From Microcaldota archaeon (GTDB lineage Archaea; Micrarchaeota; Micrarchaeia; Burarchaeales; JAKAKT01): a DNA stretch of 29,735 bases. The notes under the pieces were generated by a model. It was not told the origin of the DNA. It worked only from the letters and a program-made list of their open reading frames with translations, and ran no database searches. The first letter of the stretch is position 1. Each line of letters opens with the position of its first letter. The stretch covers positions 1-29,735 of the forward strand of contig JAPLWU010000068.1 in NCBI GenBank assembly GCA_026396425.1, given 5' to 3'. Made by a program: the position numbers and the translations under genes. This document shows positions 22,935 through 29,735 of the stretch, piece after piece.

Positions 22935-23296
22935 TATCCCGACTTGAGCTGGTATTCCTTCCAGTCCTTCTGGATTGCAATCCTTCCGTCAATCTCCAAA
23001 TCGAGCGTGTGGTGGCTCCCAATCTGCACGTATTCCTCCGGCGTGCCGGACTTTATCACGCCCGTAACCCTCAAAATATTGGCGTGCTTGTGGAACTCGA
23101 TTTTTTTGGCTTCCAGCTCGATAGTGACCGCCTTCCTCTCGCCGCTGTCGCCCTCGTCCAATTTGAACCTGCGAAAACTTTTCCCCTTTACCAAATCGCC
23201 CTGCTCCAGCACCCGCTCGAGGTGCCAGAGGTCCTCCAGCGATTCGGGCACGACTTTCAGCTCCCCGCTCTTCTTATCAAAATGGACTATGCGCAT
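22934..23296 (-). CDS. pelA: Pelota, N-terminal domain (separate frame)
   Basis: 120 residues forming the Sm-fold eRF1_1-type domain that enters the ribosomal A site. MRIVHFDKKSGELKVVPESL and DLWHLERVLEQGD match the Pelota N-terminus, and SGTPEEYVQIGSHHTLDLEI is characteristic. It stops with TAG at 22934-22936 where intact Pelota would continue into domain 2. With the following frame it totals ~330 residues, the normal size, so only one site is affected. A TATA element ~25-30 nt before the ATG predicts a leaderless mRNA. Confidence 0.88.
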   Translation of the reverse strand: MRIVHFDKKSGELKVVPESLEDLWHLERVLEQGDLVKGKSFRRFKLDEGDSGERKAVTIELEAKKIEFHKHANILRVTGVIKSGTPEEYVQIGSHHTLDLEIDGRIAIQKDWKEYQLKSG

Positions 23297-23317
23297 GCAA
23301 ACCCCTAGTGATACAAA

Positions 23318-23326
23318 ACATTATAT
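23318..23326 (-). promoter_or_regulatory. TATA box of Pelota
   Basis: Minus-strand GATATAATG lies 22-30 nt before the ATG at 23296. Confidence 0.45.
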
Positions 23327-23337
23327 CCCCTCTTCCC

Positions 23338-23344
23338 TATATAT
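23338..23344 (+). promoter_or_regulatory. TATA box of the gene at 23379
   Basis: TATATAT lies ~35-41 nt upstream of the ATG, leaving a short leader with GGAGTGA as SD. Confidence 0.4.
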
Positions 23345-23378
23345 GTTGTCTAATTCTTCAGGGTTGGAGTGAAGTTGC

Positions 23379-23783
23379 ATGACCGAAAAAGCGCAATCGG
23401 AAATAGGTCGGCTGGCGAATATTCTCAATACCGTCGGGGCAGTCGAGCCGCAGGATGTCGTAAAGCGAGTCTCCCATCTCGAACCGGCAGATCTTCTGAA
23501 GCTTTTTGCGGACACAAGGCCCCCGGCCGCAAGGGAGGCAATACTCGAGGTCGCAAAGAGAAAACTGGAGAACGAGAAAACACTTTCCCCTTTCGCCCAT
23601 ACGATGCTTCTCGTGATTTCTGGCGTCAAAGGAAGGGAGGGCGAGCTTGCAAGCGAGATGCTCAAACTCCATGCCTCGCGCGATGCGCCTTCCTGGGGGG
23701 ACGCCGGTCCTGCAAATACATTCTTGCGTGGCTCGGGGGGAGCGCCCCTGCCGAATGGCGTGAAAGGCAAACTCAAGTCATAA
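23379..23783 (+). CDS. Small all-helical protein of unknown function
   Basis: 134 residues. Residues ~5-100 look like consecutive amphipathic helices (HEAT/ARM-like). The C-terminal ~30 residues are Gly/Pro-rich and probably flexible. SD GGAGTGA lies ~9 nt before the ATG. Its helical core resembles part of the next gene's product: both contain a TRxxAARxxxLxxxxK...E.xxLS pattern in the same register, so they may be paralogs. No catalytic motif is visible and the family is not recognised. Confidence 0.65.
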   Translation: MTEKAQSEIGRLANILNTVGAVEPQDVVKRVSHLEPADLLKLFADTRPPAAREAILEVAKRKLENEKTLSPFAHTMLLVISGVKGREGELASEMLKLHASRDAPSWGDAGPANTFLRGSGGAPLPNGVKGKLKS

Positions 23784-23840
23784 GCTGGGAGATTGGGGCT
23801 TCGCCCTCGCGTAAACGAAGCAAAAGGCGGGATGAGAAGC

Positions 23841-23850
23841 TTTATATAAA
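23841..23850 (+). promoter_or_regulatory. TATA box of the gene at 23903
   Basis: TTTATATAAA is a strong box A; transcription should start near 23875, leaving a ~28-nt leader that includes GGAGGGGGAG. Confidence 0.5.
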
Positions 23851-23902
23851 ACCTGGCGCATATAATTATGCTTATTCTGGCCTTTAGCTGGAGGGGGAGA
23901 TT

Positions 23903-24697
23903 ATGGTGAAAAACGCAACTGCAGGTGCTAACGTTGATAGTCCGGGTGATGCTCTTTTAAAATACGCGGAAGAACTCAGCGGGGCGACTGCCGACGGAAC
24001 CGTCGGCATGCTAAGGGCTACGCGCGATACGGCAGCCAGGTTCATGGCCCTTTCCAAACTCGAGAAAATGGTGAACGAGAACCAGATTTTATCCATGAGG
24101 TCTTTGGAGGCAATTGAAGAATTGGCGACTAGCACGAACAAGGTCGAGAATATATCCGCAAACAGGATACTCGACACTTACCTGCAGAAAATACATCTTA
24201 ACCACGGGGCGACAGTGGCCGACCAGCTTAATGCATTCGAGTTCGCATTAAAGGACGAGGGCAAGGTCGCGGTTCTGTTAAGGGTTCGTGAAATCTTAAC
24301 CTACGAGCGGGTGTCCCTTTCGCCAGAAACGGAAAAGAAATTAAGGATAATACGAAGGTCAAACGAAAGCTCAAACCAGGTTTCCAAGCTTGCCAGAACC
24401 ATACTCCTGACCGACCGGAGAAACAAAAGCGCCGGGAAAAACGCCCTGCTTGCGCATCTTGCAATCACAAGTCCAGATCCGACAATGCAGGCGGCCAACC
24501 TGCGGCGCCTTGCGGGGAATGCATCCTCAGGTTCGCCGTTCTTGCAGTCAACAGTCGAACTTGTTACCCGGCAGGCCCGCGACGACAAGGCGTTCGCGCA
24601 TCCCGCAAAGGCCATCCTCGATGGCTTGACGAGACACGATTCGGTACTGCGCGACAGGCGTCCGAGAACACAGCCCCCGCAAAAGGCCCGCCTCTAG
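23903..24697 (+). CDS. All-helical (HEAT/ARM-like) protein of unknown function
   Basis: 264 residues with no signal peptide or membrane segment. Nearly the whole length is predicted helical, with repeated ~35-40-residue helix pairs such as DTAARFMALSKLEKMVNENQ and later NALLAHLAITSPDPTMQAANL. The C-terminus is basic and Pro-rich (RRPRTQPPQKARL). It has its own strong TATA box and a purine-rich SD. It is probably related to the preceding gene and may act as a scaffold or protein-binding repeat. Position between Pelota and ABCE1 is the only functional hint. Confidence 0.65.
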   Translation: MVKNATAGANVDSPGDALLKYAEELSGATADGTVGMLRATRDTAARFMALSKLEKMVNENQILSMRSLEAIEELATSTNKVENISANRILDTYLQKIHLNHGATVADQLNAFEFALKDEGKVAVLLRVREILTYERVSLSPETEKKLRIIRRSNESSNQVSKLARTILLTDRRNKSAGKNALLAHLAITSPDPTMQAANLRRLAGNASSGSPFLQSTVELVTRQARDDKAFAHPAKAILDGLTRHDSVLRDRRPRTQPPQKARL

Positions 24698-24746
24698 CTC
24701 CTATTTTAATTCTTTATTTTCAATTCCTTAGTGGTAAGTGGTTAAA

Positions 24747-26501
24747 ATGCGAATAGCCGTGATTGACAGGGACAAGTGCACGAAGGAGCAGTGCGGCTAC
24801 CTCTGCCAGAAGATATGCCCCGGAGTGCGGATGGGCGACGAAACCATTACGTTGGACGAGGAAGGGTTCCCGGTGATTTCCGAGGACCTGTGCACGGGAT
24901 GCGGCATATGCCCCAAAAGATGCCCGGTGGGCGCGATAAAAATCATCAACCTGCCTTCCGAAGTAGGTTTACTGGTTTTCCAGTACGGGGTGAATGCCTT
25001 CAGGCTGTTCAATCTGCCACTGCCGAAGAAAAACGCAGTTGTAGGGCTCGTTGGCGCGAACGGAATAGGGAAAACCACGGCGCTTCAGTTGCTCTCGAAA
25101 AAACTCGCGCCGAATTTTGGGGAATATGCGAGGAAGGAAAGCGAGAAGGAACTCTTACTCCATTTCTCCAGGCATCCGGAACTGCAGAATTATTTCCGTT
25201 CAATGGGCGGGGGAGTGAAATTGTCCTACAAGCCGCAGAACGTGGAGAAAGTGGCGGAAAAAATAAAAGGAAAAGTCGGCCCGATTCTGAAGAAGGCGGA
25301 CGAGCGAAAGGTGCTTGACGAGGTTGTGAAATCTTTCGAGCTGGAAAACATACTCGACAGGGAGATTTCGCATCTGAGTGGCGGGGAACTGCAGCGCCTG
25401 TCCATCGCAATCGCATACATGCGAAAGGCAGACTTCTATTATTTCGACGAGCCGTCGAGCTACCTCGACATAGCCCAGCGCCTGAAAATGGCGGCGAAAA
25501 TAAAGGAGCTTGCCGGGCATGCCAACGTCATGGTCGTTGAGCACGATTTGGCGGTTCTCGATTACCTGAGCGACTACGTGCACGTTTTCTACGGCGAGGA
25601 GGGCGCCTACGGGGTCGTCTCGCATTCAAAGAGTTCGCGCTCCGGAATAAACGAATACCTCGCGGGCTACATAAAGGGGGAGAACGTCAGGTTCAGGACT
25701 TACGAGATAAAATTCGAAAAATCCTCGCCGCAGGAGCGCTCCAAATCCAAAATCGCGTTCGAATACCCCGCAATGGGGAAGAACTACGGCTCCTTCTCCA
25801 TGCACTGCGAGAATGGCGAAGTCCGCAAAGGCGAGACAATCGGAATCCTCGGCCCGAACGCAATCGGCAAGACGACTTTCATCAAAATGCTCGCGGGCGT
25901 GGAAGAGCCCGACGCGGGAAAGAGGATGAAAGGGCTGAAAGTCTCCTACAAGCCGCAGTACCTGGAAAGCGATTTCGAGGGAACGGTTGCGGAATTAATC
26001 GCCAATTCGGGAATCAACGCGCCTATTTTTGATTCCGAAATAAGGAGAAGATTGAACATTGACCCGCTGATGCTGAAGCAGGTGAAAAACCTGAGCGGCG
26101 GGGAACTGCAGCGCCTCTCAATCGCCATATGCCTCGCGACTGACGCCGACCTTTACCTGCTGGACGAGCCCTCGGCATTCCTCGACATCGAGCAGCGACT
26201 CATCTTTGCGTCGGTTCTCAAGAACGTCATGGGAAAACGCGAGTCGCCCGCCTTTGTCGTCGACCATGACATCGTGCTCATAGACTCCGTGGCCGACGCG
26301 CTCATGGTTTTCGAGGGCGAGTCCGGGAAATCGGGAAAGGCGGGCAAGCCAATGGGCAAGCGCGAGGGAATGAACGCGTTCCTAAAGGAGGTGGGCGTCA
26401 CCCTGCGAAGGGACAAGGACTCGCACAGGCCGCGCATCAACAAGCAGGGCTCGCAGATGGACTCGGAGCAGAAGAAGAAGGGCGAATATTATTATACGTA
26501 A
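24747..26501 (+). CDS. ABCE1 ribosome recycling factor (RNase L inhibitor homolog, Rli1)
   Basis: 584 residues. The N-terminal iron-sulfur domain has Cys11/16/20/24 and Cys49/52/55/59 for two 4Fe-4S clusters. Two ABC ATPase domains follow: Walker A GANGIGKT (103-110), LSGGELQR near 210, a second Walker A GPNAIGKT near 369, and a second LSGGELQR near 450. The cytosolic ATPase splits ribosomes after termination or Pelota-mediated rescue. ATG 24747 gives the family start MRIAVIDRDKC; a GTG at 24738 adds three unsupported residues. The glycosyltransferase gene begins one base after its stop. Confidence 0.97.
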   Translation: MRIAVIDRDKCTKEQCGYLCQKICPGVRMGDETITLDEEGFPVISEDLCTGCGICPKRCPVGAIKIINLPSEVGLLVFQYGVNAFRLFNLPLPKKNAVVGLVGANGIGKTTALQLLSKKLAPNFGEYARKESEKELLLHFSRHPELQNYFRSMGGGVKLSYKPQNVEKVAEKIKGKVGPILKKADERKVLDEVVKSFELENILDREISHLSGGELQRLSIAIAYMRKADFYYFDEPSSYLDIAQRLKMAAKIKELAGHANVMVVEHDLAVLDYLSDYVHVFYGEEGAYGVVSHSKSSRSGINEYLAGYIKGENVRFRTYEIKFEKSSPQERSKSKIAFEYPAMGKNYGSFSMHCENGEVRKGETIGILGPNAIGKTTFIKMLAGVEEPDAGKRMKGLKVSYKPQYLESDFEGTVAELIANSGINAPIFDSEIRRRLNIDPLMLKQVKNLSGGELQRLSIAICLATDADLYLLDEPSAFLDIEQRLIFASVLKNVMGKRESPAFVVDHDIVLIDSVADALMVFEGESGKSGKAGKPMGKREGMNAFLKEVGVTLRRDKDSHRPRINKQGSQMDSEQKKKGEYYYT

Positions 26502-26502
26502 A

Positions 26503-27699
26503 ATGGAAATCGATTTTAGGAGATTGATTTTATTGCGCGTCTCTTACTACGTGAAAAGGCATCCGCTGATTTCCAACGACGCCGGAGGGGCGGAGATGCA
26601 GCTCTACCTGATTGGGAGAGGGCTGGCGAAGCGCGGCTGGCATGCCTCCTACCTTGTCGATGACGTCGGGCAAAAGGAGAGGGAGGAGAGGGAGGGCCAG
26701 GCGCTGTACAGGGTCGATAACTTCAGGGACTCGCGGCTCCATCTCGCCAAGTCGCTCCATCATCTCGCGCTCAACACTTTCGCAACTTACGGCCACCCGT
26801 CCTTCGAGCGCGCCCTCTCGCTCTCGAATCCCGACGTCGTTCATCAGCGGGGCTCGAGCCTCGCCACCGGCTACATGGCGCACGGCGCAGCGGGAATGAA
26901 AAAACCCTTCGTCTTCTCCATTGCCCACATCAACGACTGCACGCTTTCCGGGGAATACTGGAAGGGGCTGCTGCGCAAGACGCTGAAGAGGCGGCTTTAC
27001 CTCTACGGGGTGGAAAAAGCCGAAATCGTGATTGCGACCGCCAATTACCTGAAGGAGGCTTTCCTGCGCACTTTTCCCGGAAAGGACGTGCGCACCGTGC
27101 CTTCCGGCTACCCGGTTCCTGATGCGAAACGCCAGAAAACGAAAAGGGGGAGAACCAAAACCCACGAAAGTTCCTCGCAAAAAACCGCCGTTTGGGTGGG
27201 AAGGTTCACGGCTGACAAGTTCCCGGAAGTATTCCTGCGCCTCGCGAAGGCAATGCCGGAATACAGGTTCGTGATGGTCGGCGGCGTGCCCTCGCACTCG
27301 GAATACGAAATCACGAGGCGCGAAGCCGCGAAACTTGCGAACGTGGAGCTTACGGGCGCAGTTTCACTTGCGAAGGTCAATGAACTCATTTCCGAATCAA
27401 CTCTTCTCGTTGACACCTCGAGGGAGGCCGGCTTCCCGAATACCTTCATACAGGCATGGCTCCGCTCCACCCCAACCGTTTCGCTCGCAGTCGACCCGGA
27501 CGGGATAATAAAAAGGGAGAAGCTGGGATTCGTGTCGGGCTCTGAGAAAAAGCTCGCCGAGCAGGTGGGGAGCCTGCTGGAGGACGGGAAGCTCGCGCGC
27601 TCTCTCGGCAGGAACGCGTTCAAATACGCCAGGCGCAACCACGATATTGAAAATACGGCACGCATGCACGATGAAATCTACAGGGAGCTGATTGAATGA
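26503..27699 (+). CDS. GT4-type glycosyltransferase (GT-B fold)
   Basis: 398 residues. The N-terminal acceptor domain has GGAEMQLYLIGRGLAKRGW (residues 28-46), and the C-terminal donor domain begins at VWVGRFTADKFPEVFLRLAK. The E-x7-E motif appears as REAGFPNTFIQAW (~307-319), with the second Glu replaced by Gln. The enzyme would transfer a sugar from a nucleotide donor to an unknown acceptor, probably for a surface glycan or glycolipid. It starts right after ABCE1 and is probably co-transcribed. The sugar-nucleotide epimerase and GalU nearby support a polysaccharide role. Confidence 0.88.
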   Translation: MEIDFRRLILLRVSYYVKRHPLISNDAGGAEMQLYLIGRGLAKRGWHASYLVDDVGQKEREEREGQALYRVDNFRDSRLHLAKSLHHLALNTFATYGHPSFERALSLSNPDVVHQRGSSLATGYMAHGAAGMKKPFVFSIAHINDCTLSGEYWKGLLRKTLKRRLYLYGVEKAEIVIATANYLKEAFLRTFPGKDVRTVPSGYPVPDAKRQKTKRGRTKTHESSSQKTAVWVGRFTADKFPEVFLRLAKAMPEYRFVMVGGVPSHSEYEITRREAAKLANVELTGAVSLAKVNELISESTLLVDTSREAGFPNTFIQAWLRSTPTVSLAVDPDGIIKREKLGFVSGSEKKLAEQVGSLLEDGKLARSLGRNAFKYARRNHDIENTARMHDEIYRELIE

Positions 27700-27782
27700 T
27701 GGTTCCGAGTTTCGAGGCGGGAACGCGAGGAAACGGGAGTCATGACATACGAGTCGTTCCGGATGCATTGGGGGATGATTGA
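27699..27782 (+). CDS. Possible 27-residue micro-ORF between glycosyltransferase and epimerase
   Basis: ATG overlaps the glycosyltransferase stop (TGATG), and the micro-ORF's TGA directly abuts the epimerase ATG. The peptide (MVPSFEAGTRGNGSHDIRVV...) matches no family I know. The exact fit suggests translational coupling, but it could be chance in a short gap. Confidence 0.25.
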   Translation: MVPSFEAGTRGNGSHDIRVVPDALGDD

Positions 27783-28739
27783 ATGAAAATTCTTGTTACA
27801 GGCGGCGCCGGGTTCATCGGCTCGCACCTTTGCGAGCGCCTCCTCTCGCTCGGCCACAAGGTCTCGGCAATCGACAACTTCGACCCCTTCTACCCGAAAG
27901 AAGTGAAGCTGAGGAACATTGAAAAGGTGAAGGCGAACGCGAATTTCAGGTTTTTCGAGGCCGACATACGGGATGCGAAAGAAATATCCGCAATCTTCAG
28001 GTCTTCTAAGCCGGAAGCCGTAATCCATCTCGCCGCAAAGGCAGGAGTCAGGCCGTCGCTCGCCGACCCGGCCGGCTACCAGCGCACGAACGTGCTTGGG
28101 ACGATTAACATGCTCGAGGCGTCCCGCGCCTCCAACATCTCAAATTTCATATTCGGCTCGTCCTCGAGCGTCTACGGCGACAATAAAAAAGTGCCGTTCT
28201 CCGAGGCCGACCGCGTGGACGGCCAGATTTCGCCCTACGCGCAGACCAAGCGCTCCGCGGAATTATACTGCAAATTCTACGCGCGAAATTACGGAATGCC
28301 AATAACGTGCCTGCGCTTTTTCACGGTCTACGGCCCGCGCCAGAGGCCCGATTTGGCCATACACAAGTTCACGAAAAACATGCTGCTCGGCAAGCCCGTG
28401 GAACTTTTCGGCGATGTTTCGAGCAGCCGCGACTACACGTACGTTGGGGACATAGTGGACGGCATAACGGCATGCCTCGACAGGAAATCCCAATTCGAGA
28501 TATTCAACCTCGGTAATTCCTCGCCCATAGCTCTTTCCGAACTCGTTTCGCGCATCGAGAAAGCGACCGGGAAAAAGGCGAAAATAAGGCGGCTCCCCAG
28601 CCAGCCGGGCGACGTCCGGATTACCTATGCGGACATCTCAAAGGCGAAAAAGATGCTGGGCTACTCGCCCAAATTCGACTTCGACAGGGGCCTCTCAATC
28701 TTTGTTGACTGGATGAAAAACGAGCTCGCCAAATCCTGA
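27783..28739 (+). CDS. NAD-dependent sugar-nucleotide epimerase (UDP-glucuronate/UDP-glucose 4-epimerase type)
   Basis: 318 residues, extended SDR fold. GGAGFIG (7-13) binds NAD. SSSSVYG (126-132) provides the catalytic Ser, and Y152-x3-K156 in PYAQTK is the catalytic pair. HLAAKAGVRPS resembles the AAxAGVR signature of UDP-glucuronate 4-epimerases, and ID-N-FDPFYP is also typical of that group, so this is favoured over GalE. It interconverts UDP-sugars at C4 for glycan assembly. It lies downstream of the glycosyltransferase and opposite GalU. The SD is weak (GGGGGATGA). Confidence 0.9.
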   Translation: MKILVTGGAGFIGSHLCERLLSLGHKVSAIDNFDPFYPKEVKLRNIEKVKANANFRFFEADIRDAKEISAIFRSSKPEAVIHLAAKAGVRPSLADPAGYQRTNVLGTINMLEASRASNISNFIFGSSSSVYGDNKKVPFSEADRVDGQISPYAQTKRSAELYCKFYARNYGMPITCLRFFTVYGPRQRPDLAIHKFTKNMLLGKPVELFGDVSSSRDYTYVGDIVDGITACLDRKSQFEIFNLGNSSPIALSELVSRIEKATGKKAKIRRLPSQPGDVRITYADISKAKKMLGYSPKFDFDRGLSIFVDWMKNELAKS

Positions 28740-28766
28740 CTAATCGACTAATGCCCCCTAACGCGA

Positions 28767-28837
28767 CTACTCTACGGCTTTTCAAATATCCATTCCGCAG
28801 AACTCGGCTACTCTACACTCCTTTCAAATATTCCCTG
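28767..28837. repeat. Imperfect direct repeat at the GalU 3' end
   Basis: CTACTCTACGGCTTTTCAAA (28767) and CTACTCTACACTCCTTTCAA (28808) align over ~25-35 bp with a 41-bp period; the second copy encodes the last codons and stop of the GalU-like gene. The first copy is noncoding. Confidence 0.5.
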
Positions 28838-29735
28838 AATTCCGGGCCGAACTCCTTCCTTCTCAGTGCGAACTCCACTATGGTCTTGAGGTATTCCAGC
28901 TTATCGCCCACGTCGTATCTCCTTCCCGAAAAGCGCTTCCCGTAAACTTCCCCGCCTTTCAGGAGAAGCCCGTTTATGGCGTCGGTGAGCTGCACCTCGC
29001 CCCGCGAATCCTTTTCCGTTTCCCCCAGGCAGTCAAATATTTCAGGCGAAAGCGCATACCTGCCTATGAGCGCCATCCTTGATGGTGCCCTTTCTTTCGC
29101 CGGCTTTTCCACGAGCCCCCTTATCTTTATGAGCGATTCGGAAATCTTTGCGCCCGGCTCTATGATGCCGTATCTGTTCACGAACTCGGCCGCAACCTCC
29201 TGGAAAGCTATCACCGAGCTTTTGCTTCCGAACTTTCTCATCTCCTCCATGAGCCCGGTGATGCACGGCGTTTCCGGGTCGATTATGTCGTCCCCGAGGA
29301 GAACGAGGAACGGCTCGCCATCCACGTGGCGCTTGGCGCAGTAAACGGCATCCCCGAGGCCGAGCGGCTCCTTCTGCCTCACGTAGTGGATTTCGGCGAT
29401 GTTGGAAATCCCCTCGAGCATTTCGACGAGCTCCTTCCTGCCCCTCGCCTTCAGGTAGCTCTCCAGCTCCGCGGACTTGGCCGAAGGTTCTTCTTCGAGC
29501 TCCCCGGTAACAAAAACGGGGCGCTTTTCCCTGGATTCGGATCGTTTTTCCGCGAGTTCGTCGAGATCTCCCGTTAAGAAAACGGGGCGCTTTTCCTCGG
29601 TTTCAGGTTCGTGTTCCCCCATCGGTAAATCGGATTCTTTTTTTTCAGATTCCCGGTTTTCTTCCGGGCTTTCTAGCGAATCGCTTTTCAGAGCGCCGGC
29701 TTCCTTTTCCAATTCCTCCGACGGCGGATCCTTCC
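28813..29735 (-). CDS. GalU-like UTP-glucose-1-phosphate uridylyltransferase, partial, with acidic repeat insert
   Basis: The frame is open to the window edge, so the 5' part, including the nucleotide-binding GxGTR loop, is not seen. From ELESYLKARGRKELVEML onward it matches GalU: IHYVRQKEPLGLGDAVYCAK, LVLLGDDII, EKP, GRYALSPEIF, EVQLTDAINGLL and YDVGDKLEYL. Before this lie ~80 mostly Glu/Ser/Lys residues with two copies of an EKRPVF(L/V)TG(D/E)L(D/E)E unit, in place of the usual ordered loop. The enzyme makes UDP-glucose, the likely feedstock for the nearby epimerase and glycosyltransferase. The GalU core is clear. Whether the acidic stretch is an internal insert or an N-terminal replacement cannot be decided here. 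Confidence 0.85.
   Translation of the reverse strand, partial: KDPPSEELEKEAGALKSDSLESPEENRESEKKESDLPMGEHEPETEEKRPVFLTGDLDELAEKRSESREKRPVFVTGELEEEPSAKSAELESYLKARGRKELVEMLEGISNIAEIHYVRQKEPLGLGDAVYCAKRHVDGEPFLVLLGDDIIDPETPCITGLMEEMRKFGSKSSVIAFQEVAAEFVNRYGIIEPGAKISESLIKIRGLVEKPAKERAPSRMALIGRYALSPEIFDCLGETEKDSRGEVQLTDAINGLLLKGGEVYGKRFSGRRYDVGDKLEYLKTIVEFALRRKEFGPEFREYLKGV

Noticed and set aside
26503..27699. Inactivation of the glycosyltransferase from the Glu-to-Gln change in the E-x7-E motif
   Set aside because: The second Glu varies across active GT4 enzymes and the rest of the donor site is intact, so loss of activity is not supported.

Overview
The window reads as archaeal. It carries aEF-1A next to ribosomal protein uS10, a replication factor C small subunit, Pelota, ABCE1, an archaeal/eukaryotic-type IleRS, a form III RuBisCO, and a serine tRNA with a bulge-helix-bulge intron. 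GGTG-type Shine-Dalgarno (SD) sites and TATA boxes 25-30 nt before starts also fit an archaeon. Dense packing, many small membrane proteins of unknown function and a large Cys-rich lipoprotein with CGNGxC-type repeats suggest a DPANN-like or other uncultivated lineage. That placement is inference; no rRNA is present to settle it.

Layout. 1-3421 (+): the end of a zinc-ribbon protein and a ~1,100-residue secreted lipoprotein. 3502-8082 (- strand, so transcribed from high to low coordinates): RuBisCO, acylphosphatase, EF-1A, uS10, intron-containing tRNA-Ser(TGA), SAM methyltransferase. 8173-9782: a multi-pass membrane protein and, convergent with it, a Lys-rich-tailed protein. 9894-11361 (+): pdxS-pdxT, the complete PLP synthase. 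11412-13924 (-): a membrane protein, a tRNA methylthiotransferase and an Lrp-type regulator. 14019-15914 (+): a radical-SAM protein fused to an EgtD-like methyltransferase, divergent from the Lrp gene. 16063-16761 (+): a small zinc-finger protein and a one-helix membrane protein. 16762-19883 (-): IleRS and a coupled small membrane protein. 19930-20134: a gene-free cluster of perfect hairpins. 20209-21669 (+): RfcS and an AT-richer membrane protein. 21799-22299 (+): a RelE/ParE-type toxin-antitoxin pair. 22302-23296 (-): Pelota, broken into two reading frames. 23379-24697 (+): two related helical proteins. 24747-28739 (+): ABCE1, a GT4 glycosyltransferase and a sugar-nucleotide epimerase. 28813-edge (-): a GalU-like nucleotidyltransferase with an acidic repeat insert.

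How the genes work together. EF-1A, uS10, IleRS, tRNA-Ser and the methylthiotransferase serve translation. Pelota and ABCE1 are known partners in ribosome rescue and recycling. RuBisCO III usually serves AMP/nucleoside salvage in archaea rather than a Calvin cycle; its usual partners are not in this window. PdxST makes PLP. The glycosyltransferase, epimerase and GalU form a surface-sugar group.

The most notable points are: the radical-SAM/EgtD-like fusion with a probable Lrp operator beside it; the toxin-antitoxin cassette sitting between the real Pelota 3' end and a second, synonymously diverged copy of that 3' end; the single-site break in Pelota; and the hairpin cluster at 19930-20134, in which two sister hairpins differ by a compensatory base pair.
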